From: a virus
IMG/VR virus record: IMGVR_UViG_3300030099_007339
Coordinates: 1-36,145 of that record
Direction: 5' to 3' (one strand)
DNA length: 36,145 nt
The translations under genes and the position numbers were made by a program. A model generated the notes under the pieces. It saw nothing but the letters and a program-made list of their open reading frames with translations, was not told the DNA's origin and searched no databases. Positions 14,685 to 23,037 of the stretch are shown here, one piece after another. Every line of letters begins with the position of its first letter. Position 1 is the stretch's first letter.

Positions 14685-15786
14685 TGATTTCCCCAAGATT
14701 CTTGGTGCGGAGCTTTACCGTCCCCATCCTGCCTATATCGTCGAAATGGCCGCCGAACCGGTGGTCGTGCATGACTTTTCTAAGCAGCCTGGTCAGACTG
14801 TTCAGCTCGACCGTTACCGCTTCTTCGGTAACCCCGGCTCCAAAGAATCTCGGGAACGTACTGCTGAGCAGACCATTGGTACTGCTAACAGCCGGAATAT
14901 TGTCAAAGACAAGGTCTTGGTGACCTTAAAAGAGTATACGGGACCTGCAGATCCTGCTGATCCGACTCAACCTTCCACCTTCAAAATTGCTCGGGAAACT
15001 CTTATCACGGCGCAGCGTCTGCTCCTTGATACGGGTAACCTGACTACCTTCCACCAGTCAATCGGCAGCCTGACCCTGCTAGACGACTATAGAAGGTGGC
15101 GCGATCGGGTGTTTATTAACGAACTCCTGAAAGCTGTCTCCAAAGGTCAGTCTTCTGATTCCCAGGGCGGTTACTACTTCCCCGGCGATCTTGCGACTGG
15201 CGCTCTTACTTACAACAACGCCGAGCAAGCCAAGTTCGACGTTAAGGATGACCTCCTCCGTGTGGTCAAGTCCCTGCGTAAGCGCAACACTCCGACCTAC
15301 CAGGACGGTTTCTACCGCTGCGTTTGTGACCCCACTTTCCTGATGCATCTGCGTCAGAACAGTGACTTCCGTGAGGTGGCCCGCTACCCCGGCAATGGTC
15401 AAATTAACCCGCTCATGTCGGCTATGCAGCCGAACGCGAGCATCTACATGGGTCAAGGGTTCGGCCAAGCTACTTTCGTGGCTGGCGAGCCTATTATGCC
15501 GACTGGCTTCGTCTTCGAGGGCGTGCGATTCTTCGAATCCACCAACATGCCTTCCCAGACGCAAAACGCCACCATCGGTGGTGCTGCAGCTGACTATAAC
15601 GCTGCAATCGGCATGTTCTTTGGTCCTCAATCTGTTGGTGTGGGCATCGGCGGTAACAACGCCCAGGTGCTTCTCAACAACAATGACGACTTCAGCCGTT
15701 TCATCATGATGATCTGGAGCCTCTACGCAGGCTTCGAGCTTCTGAACGCTGATTTCGCCACCATTGCCTACTCTTTCGACGCTTGA
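14671..15786 (+). CDS. Major capsid protein (probable HK97-like fold)
   Basis: A 371-residue protein, the right size and place (after scaffold, followed by a decoration-like protein and a strong terminator) for the major capsid. It has an N-terminal extension (DFPKILGAELYRPHP), a basic strand with KARETL-like helix (KIARETLITAQRLLLDTGN), an E-loop/spine-helix-like middle (DDLLRVVKSLRKRNTP), YRCVCDPTFLMHLR, and a C-terminal beta section (RFIMMIWSLYAGFELLN). Codon use looks biased towards C-ending codons, unlike its neighbours and as expected for high expression. No homologue family can be named by eye; the assignment rests mainly on synteny. Confidence 0.75.
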   Translation: MFIDNDFPKILGAELYRPHPAYIVEMAAEPVVVHDFSKQPGQTVQLDRYRFFGNPGSKESRERTAEQTIGTANSRNIVKDKVLVTLKEYTGPADPADPTQPSTFKIARETLITAQRLLLDTGNLTTFHQSIGSLTLLDDYRRWRDRVFINELLKAVSKGQSSDSQGGYYFPGDLATGALTYNNAEQAKFDVKDDLLRVVKSLRKRNTPTYQDGFYRCVCDPTFLMHLRQNSDFREVARYPGNGQINPLMSAMQPNASIYMGQGFGQATFVAGEPIMPTGFVFEGVRFFESTNMPSQTQNATIGGAAADYNAAIGMFFGPQSVGVGIGGNNAQVLLNNNDDFSRFIMMIWSLYAGFELLNADFATIAYSFDA

Positions 15787-15792
15787 GGAGGT
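15786..15792 (+). promoter_or_regulatory. Strong Shine-Dalgarno site for the decoration-like gene
   Basis: AGGAGGT ends 8 nt before ATG 15801 and overlaps the capsid stop. Translation of the second protein should be high, in contrast to the capsid gene itself, which has no obvious SD. Confidence 0.7.
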
Positions 15793-15800
15793 AATTAACT

Positions 15801-16679
15801 ATGGCGATCAACTCTAATCAGCTTCACGTTGCCAAGATCTATCCTGGTAACTACACGAACGTTCTTCGTTTCTGGCACGAGACGAAGACCATCCAGTATA
15901 AAAACGCCAATGGCGTTGATACCAACCTGACTGGACAGCCCGTCGGCGGTCCTGTTGGTGTTGTGTTCCAACCTGGCTGGATTGCACAACAGGCTGTTGG
16001 TTATGTCGACCTGAGCTACCAAGCTCTCGGCACCAACAATCAGCTGTCTTACTACACCAAGCCTTATGGCTCTGGTCAGAACTCAGCTGAACAGCCTTTC
16101 CTGAACGCTAATGTCATCGTACCGTCTCCCGACTTCCACAAGGATGTCCGGGCAGACATTACCGACGGCATCGCAGTCCCTGCTACTGCCTACGTTTATC
16201 GCGCTTCCCTGCGCCTGAGCGGCGGCGACATTGTTAGCAGCGGCGTTGCAGGTGGTGATTCCACCCCTGAGCTGACCCTCGTTCCCGCTGTGGGCGAAGG
16301 TCTGAAGGATGACGGCACTGTCGTCTCCGGTCAGTTCGGTGCAACCATCACCGGTTCCAACAGTGCTATCGCTAACGGCAGCACTGCTTCCACCAACATC
16401 TTCGATTCCAGCAGCTGGGCTGCACTTGGATCCGAGACCACCTGGAAGCTCTTTACCACGACTGACCTGGGCGGTGCTGCCGCTTCTGGTCTGGCACAAG
16501 GCTCTGGTGTCTATGACCCCCGTGCCGGTGTCAACAGTCTTGCTGGTGACGACAAGGCTCTCGCAATTTGCGAAGTCTGCTGGATCATCCCCGATGAGCC
16601 GCCCGAGCGTCAGGACGTTGCCCTGCAGCCCGACGGACTTACCGAGTCTCAGGTCTACACCTCTACTTCTCCTTCCTGA
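15801..16679 (+). CDS. Probable head decoration or second major virion protein
   Basis: A 292-residue protein, beta-rich and abundant in Gly, Ser, Thr and Val, with few helices. It starts after a consensus SD and ends just before a strong terminator, so it shares high expression with the capsid gene. The N-terminus (QLHVAKIYPGNYTNVLRFW) and central VYRASLRLSGGDIVSS, ELTLVPAVGEGL suggest a jelly-roll or Ig-like fold. C-ending codons dominate as in the capsid gene. A cement or tail-tube protein is equally possible from sequence alone. Confidence 0.6.
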   Translation: MAINSNQLHVAKIYPGNYTNVLRFWHETKTIQYKNANGVDTNLTGQPVGGPVGVVFQPGWIAQQAVGYVDLSYQALGTNNQLSYYTKPYGSGQNSAEQPFLNANVIVPSPDFHKDVRADITDGIAVPATAYVYRASLRLSGGDIVSSGVAGGDSTPELTLVPAVGEGLKDDGTVVSGQFGATITGSNSAIANGSTASTNIFDSSSWAALGSETTWKLFTTTDLGGAAASGLAQGSGVYDPRAGVNSLAGDDKALAICEVCWIIPDEPPERQDVALQPDGLTESQVYTSTSPS

Positions 16680-16701
16680 TAAAGTTTCAGCAAGGTTGCA
16701 G

Positions 16702-16731
16702 GACCTCTCCTTCGGGAGGGGTCTTTTTTTT
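16702..16731 (+). terminator. Strong Rho-independent terminator after the capsid operon
   Basis: GACCTCTCC (16702-16710), the stable TTCG tetraloop, and GGAGGGGTC (16715-16723) with one G-T wobble are followed by eight T. This is the clearest terminator in the window and marks the end of the capsid transcription unit. Confidence 0.92.
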
Positions 16732-16803
16732 GTTTTTATTCAACAACCGTGCGTTGCAAAAGATATAAGCAATCTAAAATATTTATGACATTTAAATAGC
16801 ACT

Positions 16804-17094
16804 ATGCCTGATCTGTCCGATAAGTCGATCAAGAGCAAACAGTGTGAAAAGTGCGGCGCTACTTGGATAAACGGACAACTTTATTGGTCTACAGGCAAAG
16901 CAGCAAAAGAGATAGATTTGGCTGGTTTAGTTTGTAACACAGTCAACTCTCCTCAATGCCTTAATCCTTGCAAGGGTAAAACCGGTGGAGACACCTGGGC
17001 TAAGAGACGGGAAGAGCTGGACAAACTGATGTTCCGTATGGACAAGGAACACGACATTCAATGGGACGCAGGAGTTAGCGGAGACGAAAACTAG
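16804..17094 (+). CDS. Zinc-ribbon-like small protein
   Basis: A 96-residue protein. CEKCGATW at 14-21 is a C-x2-C knuckle; further Cys occur at about 44, 52 and 56 (LVCNTV, QCLNPCKG), so a four-Cys zinc site is possible. The C-terminal third (GGDTWAKRREELDKLMFRMDKE) is a charged helix. Such small ribbons often bind nucleic acid or act as protein adaptors. No SD is seen. Its 3' end overlaps the convergent gene by 4 nt. Family not identified. Confidence 0.6.
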   Translation: MPDLSDKSIKSKQCEKCGATWINGQLYWSTGKAAKEIDLAGLVCNTVNSPQCLNPCKGKTGGDTWAKRREELDKLMFRMDKEHDIQWDAGVSGDEN

Positions 17095-17543
17095 AAGCGG
17101 GGCATTACCAAAGTTCCAAGACCAGTAGGCATTTCACTTTGGTCGGTAAATCCACCTGGGTGACCAGCCTTCTTCAAGATTTCTTCTGTGGACTCGTGCC
17201 GCCCTCCATAGGCAGCTAGACGCAGGTAGTGTTCGACGTTGTAGAGCGGTGCTTTAGAGATCGCGTCATTAACAGCTTTTGGTCCTTTAGGAGCTCCAAA
17301 ATCTTCTCCAACAACACCAGCTAGTTCCATGAACGCTGGGATAGCATCAACGCCGCCTGTGAGCAAAGAGGCTGCTGCACCTCCTCCACTGACAAACAGT
17401 GCATTTTTCATTTTTTGAATTGGGTCTGGCTCACTCGGGTTGTAGAGTTCAACGCCAATATTCAAAGCGTCCCCGACAAAAGGCAGTTTGCTAAGAGCTC
17501 TTTTAAAGACACTGCCACCAGCCATACGAATGGGCTGATCCAT
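17091..17543 (-). CDS. Hypothetical protein with Gly/Ala hydrophobic core
   Basis: A 150-residue minus-strand protein. A basic N-terminus (SVFKRALSKLPFVGDALNIG) precedes a Gly/Ala-rich hydrophobic segment (residues about 49-80: LFVSGGGAAASLLTGGVDA), which could insert into membranes or pack as a small-residue helix. The C-terminus is hydrophilic, ending LGTLVMPRF. Similar 'LPFVGD' openings are seen in phage internal or minor virion proteins, but no family is sure. It stands alone on its strand between two rightward units. Confidence 0.5.
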   Translation of the reverse strand: MDQPIRMAGGSVFKRALSKLPFVGDALNIGVELYNPSEPDPIQKMKNALFVSGGGAAASLLTGGVDAIPAFMELAGVVGEDFGAPKGPKAVNDAISKAPLYNVEHYLRLAAYGGRHESTEEILKKAGHPGGFTDQSEMPTGLGTLVMPRF

Positions 17544-17597
17544 ATTCTTAATTAGATAATCACTATTTTAACTTATTCTGGTTTAAGCTACTGCTCG

Positions 17598-17603
17598 TAT
17601 AGT
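17598..17603 (+). promoter_or_regulatory. -10-like element at the HhH gene start
   Basis: TATAGT at 17598-17603 ends 7 nt before ATG 17611. If used, transcription would begin at or next to that ATG, making a leaderless mRNA. The -35 is poor (TTCTGG-like, about 16 nt upstream). Confidence 0.3.
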
Positions 17604-17610
17604 GACTGCC

Positions 17611-18063
17611 ATGTCTACCAAAATTTACGGCCCTAGCGGAATCAAAGTTACCGTCTTATCGATTCACGACGAGGGCGAGTACATGATGGTGCAATCTGAC
17701 ACCAGCGGTAAAGTTTTTTACGCTCACAAAGATCAGATTGAAGAGCTTGTGTCTGTCGAAGCTTCTTCTGACGAAGGTTCTACACGAAACCGAAGGAACC
17801 GAAGAAAAGTCACATCCAACAAAAAGGAGCCGATCGTCGTCAAACCTCAAGTCCCGACTGATAACCGCGTCAACTTAAATACCTTGACTGCTGAGGGACT
17901 TACTCAAGTTCTTCCAGGCGTGGGCATCAAGACTGCAAAAGAAATTATTGAACTGAAGATGGGTTTGCCAGGAGAACGATTTAGCAAACTCGATCAACTC
18001 AAAGCGGTAAAAAGGATCGACTGGGACGAAGTTTTTTCGACCGGAGAAGTTTACGTAGAATAA
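17611..18063 (+). CDS. Helix-hairpin-helix (ComEA-like) DNA-binding protein
   Basis: A 150-residue protein from ATG 17611 (an in-frame GTG at 17602 would add three residues). The first 45 residues are a beta-rich module (GIKVTVLSIHDEGEYMMVQS). A basic linker follows (TRNRRNRRKVTSNKKEP). The C-terminal domain has RVNLNTLTAEGLTQVLPGVGIKTAKEII, the ComEA-type HhH plan with the PGVGIKTA hairpin, which binds DNA backbone non-specifically. A role in DNA handling at the virion vertex or in replication is possible. Start choice is uncertain because no SD exists for either codon. Confidence 0.75.
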   Translation: MSTKIYGPSGIKVTVLSIHDEGEYMMVQSDTSGKVFYAHKDQIEELVSVEASSDEGSTRNRRNRRKVTSNKKEPIVVKPQVPTDNRVNLNTLTAEGLTQVLPGVGIKTAKEIIELKMGLPGERFSKLDQLKAVKRIDWDEVFSTGEVYVE

Positions 18064-18083
18064 AGCTATATGTCTGTTAGATC

Positions 18084-18704
18084 GTGGCTCAATTAACGCA
18101 AAGTGAACTCGAGCAGATTCAAAGTTATCTAGCTCAACAGGGTGTCACATTCAACGCCACGTCTACGGACGCTTCAAAGCGCGAAGTAATTTATGCGGCG
18201 ATCAACCAGATTACCCGCAACCCTGCACAGGTTTTTGGGTACAAGCTTGATGACTATAACTTCAGCCGTGTTGCTTATCACCTTGCTTATAACATTGCTA
18301 CTGTTCCCGCTGGAGATTATGCGCGGTTAGTCGAGGCGTGTAACAGCATTCCTAGCGAGTTCTACAACGACAAGATCGTTCAGCAGATTGAGCGATGTGA
18401 AGAAGCTGAAAGGTTTACTGAGTTAGCAGACGGGCGAGCTACAAGCCGACAAGAGACGATTCTGGGAGACGTGAGTCGTTCTATTAACATCCAGGATAAA
18501 AGAGAGACTGCAAGGATCTGGAGAGAAAACTATATGTATGAGTGCGATCGATTAGCTCACATGCTATACGTCGCAAACTACAGAGACCCCGTGGCAGCCC
18601 GCTATCGCTTTGAACGATCAGGCGGAGAATTCATCCAGGCAATACCTGGACCTCCTGATGTATCACGATCTGATCGTTTATATTTCCAAGCAAATTGGCG
18701 CTAA
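18084..18704 (+). CDS. Hypothetical helical protein, possible head-tail connector
   Basis: A 206-residue protein from GTG 18084. It is helical throughout (QLTQSELEQIQSYLAQQG; YNFSRVAYHLAYNIA; RLVEACNSIPSEFYNDKI). The central part has repeated Arg and Glu (RQETILGDVSRSINIQDKRE), and the C-terminus is aromatic (DRLYFQANWR). Size and placement after capsid genes would fit an adaptor or connector, but no signature is seen. The next gene starts 30 nt later. Confidence 0.5.
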   Translation: MAQLTQSELEQIQSYLAQQGVTFNATSTDASKREVIYAAINQITRNPAQVFGYKLDDYNFSRVAYHLAYNIATVPAGDYARLVEACNSIPSEFYNDKIVQQIERCEEAERFTELADGRATSRQETILGDVSRSINIQDKRETARIWRENYMYECDRLAHMLYVANYRDPVAARYRFERSGGEFIQAIPGPPDVSRSDRLYFQANWR

Positions 18705-18733
18705 ACTAAATCTATCTAACGATAGAAGTAGTT

Positions 18734-20251
18734 GTGTCTCAGGCTCGCGCAATCTCAGAATTACTCGGCATGGGCGCAGAAAACGCCCGAGTTGTATTAG
18801 AAGCTTTCACTAACGCTTTTGGCAAGCAAGGGACACGTCAACTTCTCGAGTCTGCGGCACCTCCTCGAAGTCCGATCCAAGATGCAATGCGTCAGGAAGG
18901 CGCTCTGCGTATGGGCGTCAGGGAATTACCCGAAATTCCTGGGCAAGCACCTAAGCCTGAGTTTGGCCCTGGAACCACTACACGTCCTCAGCCTGTAGAA
19001 GTGCCCATGGGTGGCACTCGCCCTGTAGGTGCTACTCCGGAGTACACAATCCGACGTGGTGATCCTACCTCAATGCAAGATGTTCCCCCGGCTCCGCGAG
19101 CTGCAGAACGTTTTGAAGTAGAAGGTCAGCTCCGTATCCCCTTTACTCAGCCAGGTAAAGGTGGTCGGATGTACAGCCCTATGGGGAGTTCTGAAACTCC
19201 CGAAGCAGTTACTGGCGCAATGCAATCGCGCTTAGGAGATGTGCTGGATGCCGCTGACTTCCCTCGTTTCCGAGGTGCTGAAGGTCAACGTGCAATGGAT
19301 CTTGAGCCAGGCGTGACTCGGGAAATGATGAACCGAATGGCCCCTGGTCTTTCGCGTGCTCCTGCGGTTCCGCAAGCAATGCGATCTGCTGGTGTGAACC
19401 AGGTGGATCTCAGCAACCCCTTGGTGCGAGCTGCCATTTTCTCAACAGGCATTGGAGCTATGGCTCCTTTGATGATGCAGGGTGGCGATGGAGTCCCCAC
19501 TCCCATGGACAGTGGCGCTGATTTACCTGAGTCAATTGAACAAGGCGCAGCTACTGGCGCTGTGGAAGCGACCGGAGAAACTGATCCCATTCAATTGGAA
19601 GTAGACCGGTTTGTTCAAGAACAACCCATGGGTGCAGAAGCTGCAGCTGTTGATGAGCAAATCAGCCGAGCAACCACTGCCTTGCAACAAACCCCTGGTG
19701 GGGTAGGTGCTAAAGCTCGCGCCATGGCTCCGCGTGATCCCTCTACTTACAAGAACATCGCTGATTATTACGCCGACCGCAAACAATTTGTCGACGCAAT
19801 GGCAGGCGGTGAATTTAAGGAGAAGCTTGAAGGAGCTGTTGCTAAAGAGACTCCTTCAATGTCAGAAGCAGACATTGCTGCTTTTGTCGCTTCAAACCCC
19901 ACGCTTGCTTATGAACTGATGATGCGTGGTCAGGGCCAGCGCCCCAATCCCATGATGAGTGAGCAGACCGGTGAATCCATCACCACTCAAACTGTCGGAA
20001 GCTCACTTGGCGACGACAACCTTGCAAATGCTGTAGGCCAGGCTGGAGCAGCAGCAGCTAACATTGCCACAGCGCAGATGGCTGGAACTTTAGAAGGAGC
20101 AGCTCAAGCTCAGAAAAACAATGAGATCATTGACGCATCTCGACCTATTCTTCGTCCCGAACTACAGCGGACTGAAGAGTTTGTTGAAGAGCAAGTGATG
20201 GCACCGCGCATCGCCGGTTCTAGACGTTTCTTCCGGCAAATGGGTAGGTGA
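18734..20251 (+). CDS. Large Pro/Gly/Met-rich putative virion protein
   Basis: A 505-residue protein from GTG 18734. The N-terminal 45 residues form a helical domain (SQARAISELLGMGAENARVV). Residues 45-230 are Pro/Gly/Arg/Met-rich and disordered in look. A hydrophobic segment at about 235-253 (AAIFSTGIGAMAPLMMQ) may cross or touch a membrane. The C-terminal half is Ala/Gln/Glu-rich helix, ending RRFFRQMGR. This mix of disordered, membrane-active and helical parts fits an ejected internal virion protein (inference). Multiple ATG-GG motifs and a C-rich third position give it a distinct look. Confidence 0.55.
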   Translation: MSQARAISELLGMGAENARVVLEAFTNAFGKQGTRQLLESAAPPRSPIQDAMRQEGALRMGVRELPEIPGQAPKPEFGPGTTTRPQPVEVPMGGTRPVGATPEYTIRRGDPTSMQDVPPAPRAAERFEVEGQLRIPFTQPGKGGRMYSPMGSSETPEAVTGAMQSRLGDVLDAADFPRFRGAEGQRAMDLEPGVTREMMNRMAPGLSRAPAVPQAMRSAGVNQVDLSNPLVRAAIFSTGIGAMAPLMMQGGDGVPTPMDSGADLPESIEQGAATGAVEATGETDPIQLEVDRFVQEQPMGAEAAAVDEQISRATTALQQTPGGVGAKARAMAPRDPSTYKNIADYYADRKQFVDAMAGGEFKEKLEGAVAKETPSMSEADIAAFVASNPTLAYELMMRGQGQRPNPMMSEQTGESITTQTVGSSLGDDNLANAVGQAGAAAANIATAQMAGTLEGAAQAQKNNEIIDASRPILRPELQRTEEFVEEQVMAPRIAGSRRFFRQMGR

Positions 20252-20295
20252 TTAGAGTAGTCTTGAATTAAACTGTAAACAACTAGGAGACAAAA

Positions 20296-20850
20296 GTGGC
20301 ATCGACCTCGACTAACAAACAACCAATGATGGTCGATCGCCCTTTTCTAAGGGGCGCGAAGATCACCAGTGCAACCACCACTGTTGATCCTGTTAATACT
20401 CAATTTGCAAACTTAATTCAATTAGTTCGTGTCGGCGACGTGCCGTCTGAAGACGCTGCGATCGTCGAAGATATTTTTGTAGTCTCTAACGAGGGATATC
20501 CCGATGACGGTGGCGTACGAGCTGCTGCTTTTGGTCTTTACGTTTATGCACCTAACCAGGCAGCCCCTTCAACAGCAGCTTCGATTCTCCTGAATAAGTT
20601 CACAGTCGGATTATCAGGCAGCACGGAAGGTCTGATTCAACGGGTTGAACTTCCTAAAACGATCGCTCCCACTCCTCAGACTGGTGACACTGGGTTAATT
20701 CGACCCATTGAACTTGGTGCTGCTGAAGCTCTGTACCTTGAGAAAGGTTATGTTTTGGGTATTGGATATCTAGGTGACTCAGCTGTGGCGGTCTCAGGTG
20801 GCCTAAGTCCTTCTGGTGTTTCTTTCTGGGCGCAAGGTGGCTTCTATTGA
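20296..20850 (+). CDS. Putative structural (tail or head) protein
   Basis: A 184-residue protein from GTG 20296, preceded by AGGAGA at 20285-20290. It is beta-rich: IQLVRVGDVPSEDAAIVEDIFVV, then RAAAFGLYVYAP, SILLNKFTVGLSG, and a C-terminal YVLGIGYLGDSAVAVSGG. Such compact beta proteins near tail genes are often tail adaptor or fibre-base proteins. It is followed after 3 nt by the large tail-like protein. No family identified. Confidence 0.55.
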   Translation: MASTSTNKQPMMVDRPFLRGAKITSATTTVDPVNTQFANLIQLVRVGDVPSEDAAIVEDIFVVSNEGYPDDGGVRAAAFGLYVYAPNQAAPSTAASILLNKFTVGLSGSTEGLIQRVELPKTIAPTPQTGDTGLIRPIELGAAEALYLEKGYVLGIGYLGDSAVAVSGGLSPSGVSFWAQGGFY

Positions 20851-20853
20851 TTC

Positions 20854-22425
20854 GTGAGCAAACGACGCAAAGGCTCTGATTTTTTCGGGTGGGACAACTT
20901 CGCACCCAAAAGTTCTAGTTTTGCATTTAACAAAGTAAAAGGAGAGAATACGGAACGGTCTTTAAACAGACCGATGCCTTGGCATGAAAAATTTAGACCT
21001 GAGGTTAACCTCAAGGATTTCAGCGTTCTCTACGACTACAACTACGCATCCATGTGGACGCGATGGCGTAGGGGGTACGAGCTCTATATGTATACCAACC
21101 AGGCTTTGGTTGGTCTGAACTACACGTTCAGATATGCAATGAACGGTCAGGCAGGTTCTGGAGGCACTGAGATTCCTGGCTTGATGTACATGTACCCGTC
21201 CACAGAACAGGACATGGGTATGAGGATGGTGGTCATCAGGCCACGAGACAGCATTAACCTTCTTGACCTTGGCCTTGCAGTCAAAAGTGTTTTTAATTAC
21301 GACATCCTTAACAAAGTTATAGGAGTTGAGTTAACTAGTAACTTTGGACCTCCAGTCTCAGACATGACTGGAGAACTAGTATCTAATCGGTTTCAAGCAG
21401 ACGGCACACCTAAAACGACCTACGGAAATTACACGGTGGTTGCTGTGGGGACTAAAGCCGCTGGTCCTCAAGTACCAACAGGTGCAGCAGATCTTGATAC
21501 GCTCTTTCTTTCAGTCGCTGCAGATCAAAGTTTTACCACGATCGAAGACAAGTCATTTTCTAGTCCAGCTTTTGACAACCCGGCTGTTGGTGAGTTTCTT
21601 TCAACTGCCATGCGGTTTGGGTGTAACTGTCCTGACTACTTGAATAGAGAAGACTTCAATCTTTATAAATACGCGCAGAAAAAAACATATCCATATACCG
21701 GTGTTCAAGATTTAAAACCTGGAACTTATGACGCGGGTACAAATACTTTTGACGGCGAACGCCCTGTTGAGACCCGTGACTTTCCTGGTTTTGCTAGGGA
21801 CTTTGGTTTTATTTATACCAAGAGTTTGTTTCTTGGTCCTGCAGACGGCACGGACTCAAAAACATCTTCTTACTCTGATCCAAACTTACTTTTCTTCCAG
21901 CCCAAGTTTTGCAAACACATTTATGCCTCGTGGTGGGACATGCAGAACCGGTTTGATAATTACAAATATTTGGATGCATTTTTACAGCAACCAACAGACG
22001 AACCGATGGACGGAAGGTATAGAGAATATTTTGAAATCACTCTCGACAAGCAAACTAAAAAATTACAGACAGCGAGAAGTCTGAACTGGTGGGAGGCATA
22101 TTCTCCTGCTCGAGACACTGTGCCAGATCACGTCCTTTATTCGGACATGAACCCGACGATGGTCAAGGTGTTGAATTTTGACACTCTGGCATCTGGCGTA
22201 TCCGTGCCCTTAGTCCCAAGTGGATTCGTCATGTTTGACATTGACGAATTTAATCCGCTCCAGCCTGTGCCACCTGAAAACAGACCAATCATTGATGGTG
22301 GTCAGTATTTAAACGGATCTCCTAGTGGTGTCAGTGGCACGATTATTTATGATGGGGGGACTTATCTAAACGGTAACCCAATTCCTCCGCTGTTTAGCCC
22401 GATCATCAATGGGGGTACATACTAA
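20854..22425 (+). CDS. Large tail-type virion protein with SWIM-like CxC...CxH pattern
   Basis: A 523-residue protein from GTG 20854. The first 40 residues are basic and open (SKRRKGSDFFGWDNFAPK). Residues 50-250 are aromatic and beta-rich. CNC (C257, C259) and CKHIYA (C353, H355) reproduce the CxC...CxH ligand set of SWIM zinc fingers, though separated by about 93 residues, more than usual. The C-terminus repeats an IIDGGQYLNG-like unit three times. Size and place between tail-like and fibre genes suggest a tail tube, nozzle or hub protein (inference). Confidence 0.55.
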   Translation: MSKRRKGSDFFGWDNFAPKSSSFAFNKVKGENTERSLNRPMPWHEKFRPEVNLKDFSVLYDYNYASMWTRWRRGYELYMYTNQALVGLNYTFRYAMNGQAGSGGTEIPGLMYMYPSTEQDMGMRMVVIRPRDSINLLDLGLAVKSVFNYDILNKVIGVELTSNFGPPVSDMTGELVSNRFQADGTPKTTYGNYTVVAVGTKAAGPQVPTGAADLDTLFLSVAADQSFTTIEDKSFSSPAFDNPAVGEFLSTAMRFGCNCPDYLNREDFNLYKYAQKKTYPYTGVQDLKPGTYDAGTNTFDGERPVETRDFPGFARDFGFIYTKSLFLGPADGTDSKTSSYSDPNLLFFQPKFCKHIYASWWDMQNRFDNYKYLDAFLQQPTDEPMDGRYREYFEITLDKQTKKLQTARSLNWWEAYSPARDTVPDHVLYSDMNPTMVKVLNFDTLASGVSVPLVPSGFVMFDIDEFNPLQPVPPENRPIIDGGQYLNGSPSGVSGTIIYDGGTYLNGNPIPPLFSPIINGGTY

Positions 22426-23037
22426 ATGACAACCACACCGGTAACTCTTCTTTCAAAAAGATCGGGTAATACCTCCGACCGCCCTCTGGATACGACTGTC
22501 CAGGCAGGCGAGCTAGCAATCAATTTTGCTGCTGCAGAGAATGGGCTTTATTTCAAAGACTCTGTTGGAGATATTCGAAAAGTCACAGGTGTTCACTACG
22601 GCACCAATGCACCTAACAGTTCTCCTGCAGGAGCAACAGGCAATTCTGTAGGAGAGCTGTGGCTCGAAGACGGCACTAATAATTTTCTTCGAATTTGGGA
22701 CGGATCTTCATTTATCAAGATTGGTGCTGCGTTTGCTGATGTAGCTGGCACAGCAACTGTTTCAATTGCTTCTGGCGCGATCGTTGCCAACAGCGCCCTT
22801 GTGGCTTCGGGAGCGTTTGGCGCTGTAAGTGCTTCCGGTGCTTTGGGAACTCCAATTGCTTCGGGTGCTCTGCTTGCTTCTGGCGCTTTGGGAACTCCAA
22901 TTGCTTCGGGTCTGGAAGTGCTTACCATAAGCGGTGCCTTTCCTACTGTTCCCGCTTCTGGAGTTTTTGGATACCGCGTAGATCCACCGAGCGGTTTGTA
23001 CCTTTCATTCGGAGGGGGCTGGGTGCCTGTTTCTTAA
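22426..23037 (+). CDS. Short tail-fibre-like protein with tandem repeats
   Basis: A 203-residue protein directly abutting the previous stop. The N-terminus (LLSKRSGNTSDRPLDTTVQ, AGELAINFAAAENGLYFKD) is a common marine-phage fibre opening in which a small beta domain presents the product. Residues 100-165 are repeated ASGA/SGALGTPIASG units. The C-terminus (GLYLSFGGGWVPVS) is beta-rich. It is probably a trimeric fibre or adsorption appendage. A 27-bp perfect repeat underlies the middle of the protein. Confidence 0.65.
   Translation: MTTTPVTLLSKRSGNTSDRPLDTTVQAGELAINFAAAENGLYFKDSVGDIRKVTGVHYGTNAPNSSPAGATGNSVGELWLEDGTNNFLRIWDGSSFIKIGAAFADVAGTATVSIASGAIVANSALVASGAFGAVSASGALGTPIASGALLASGALGTPIASGLEVLTISGAFPTVPASGVFGYRVDPPSGLYLSFGGGWVPVS
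22840..22911 (+). repeat. 27-bp perfect direct repeat (45-bp period) in fibre gene
   Basis: Copies at 22840-22866 and 22885-22911 start GCTTTGGGAACTCCAATTGC and are identical. The 45-bp period equals 15 codons, so copy-number change would keep the frame. Confidence 0.85.

Noticed and set aside
15079-15630. Open frame of 183 codons antisense to the major capsid gene
   Set aside because: Typical shadow of a C-ending-codon-biased gene; the translated product (His/Val/Glu mix) lacks a plausible fold and has no promoter or SD.
16309-16788. Open frame of 159 codons in another frame of the decoration-like gene
   Set aside because: Ser/Leu/Pro-rich translation arising from the biased third positions; it runs through the strong terminator at 16702-16731.
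22596-22928. Minus-strand frame with repeated PEA units opposite the fibre repeat
   Set aside because: The repeats are simply the complement of the ASGA repeats; no start signal.
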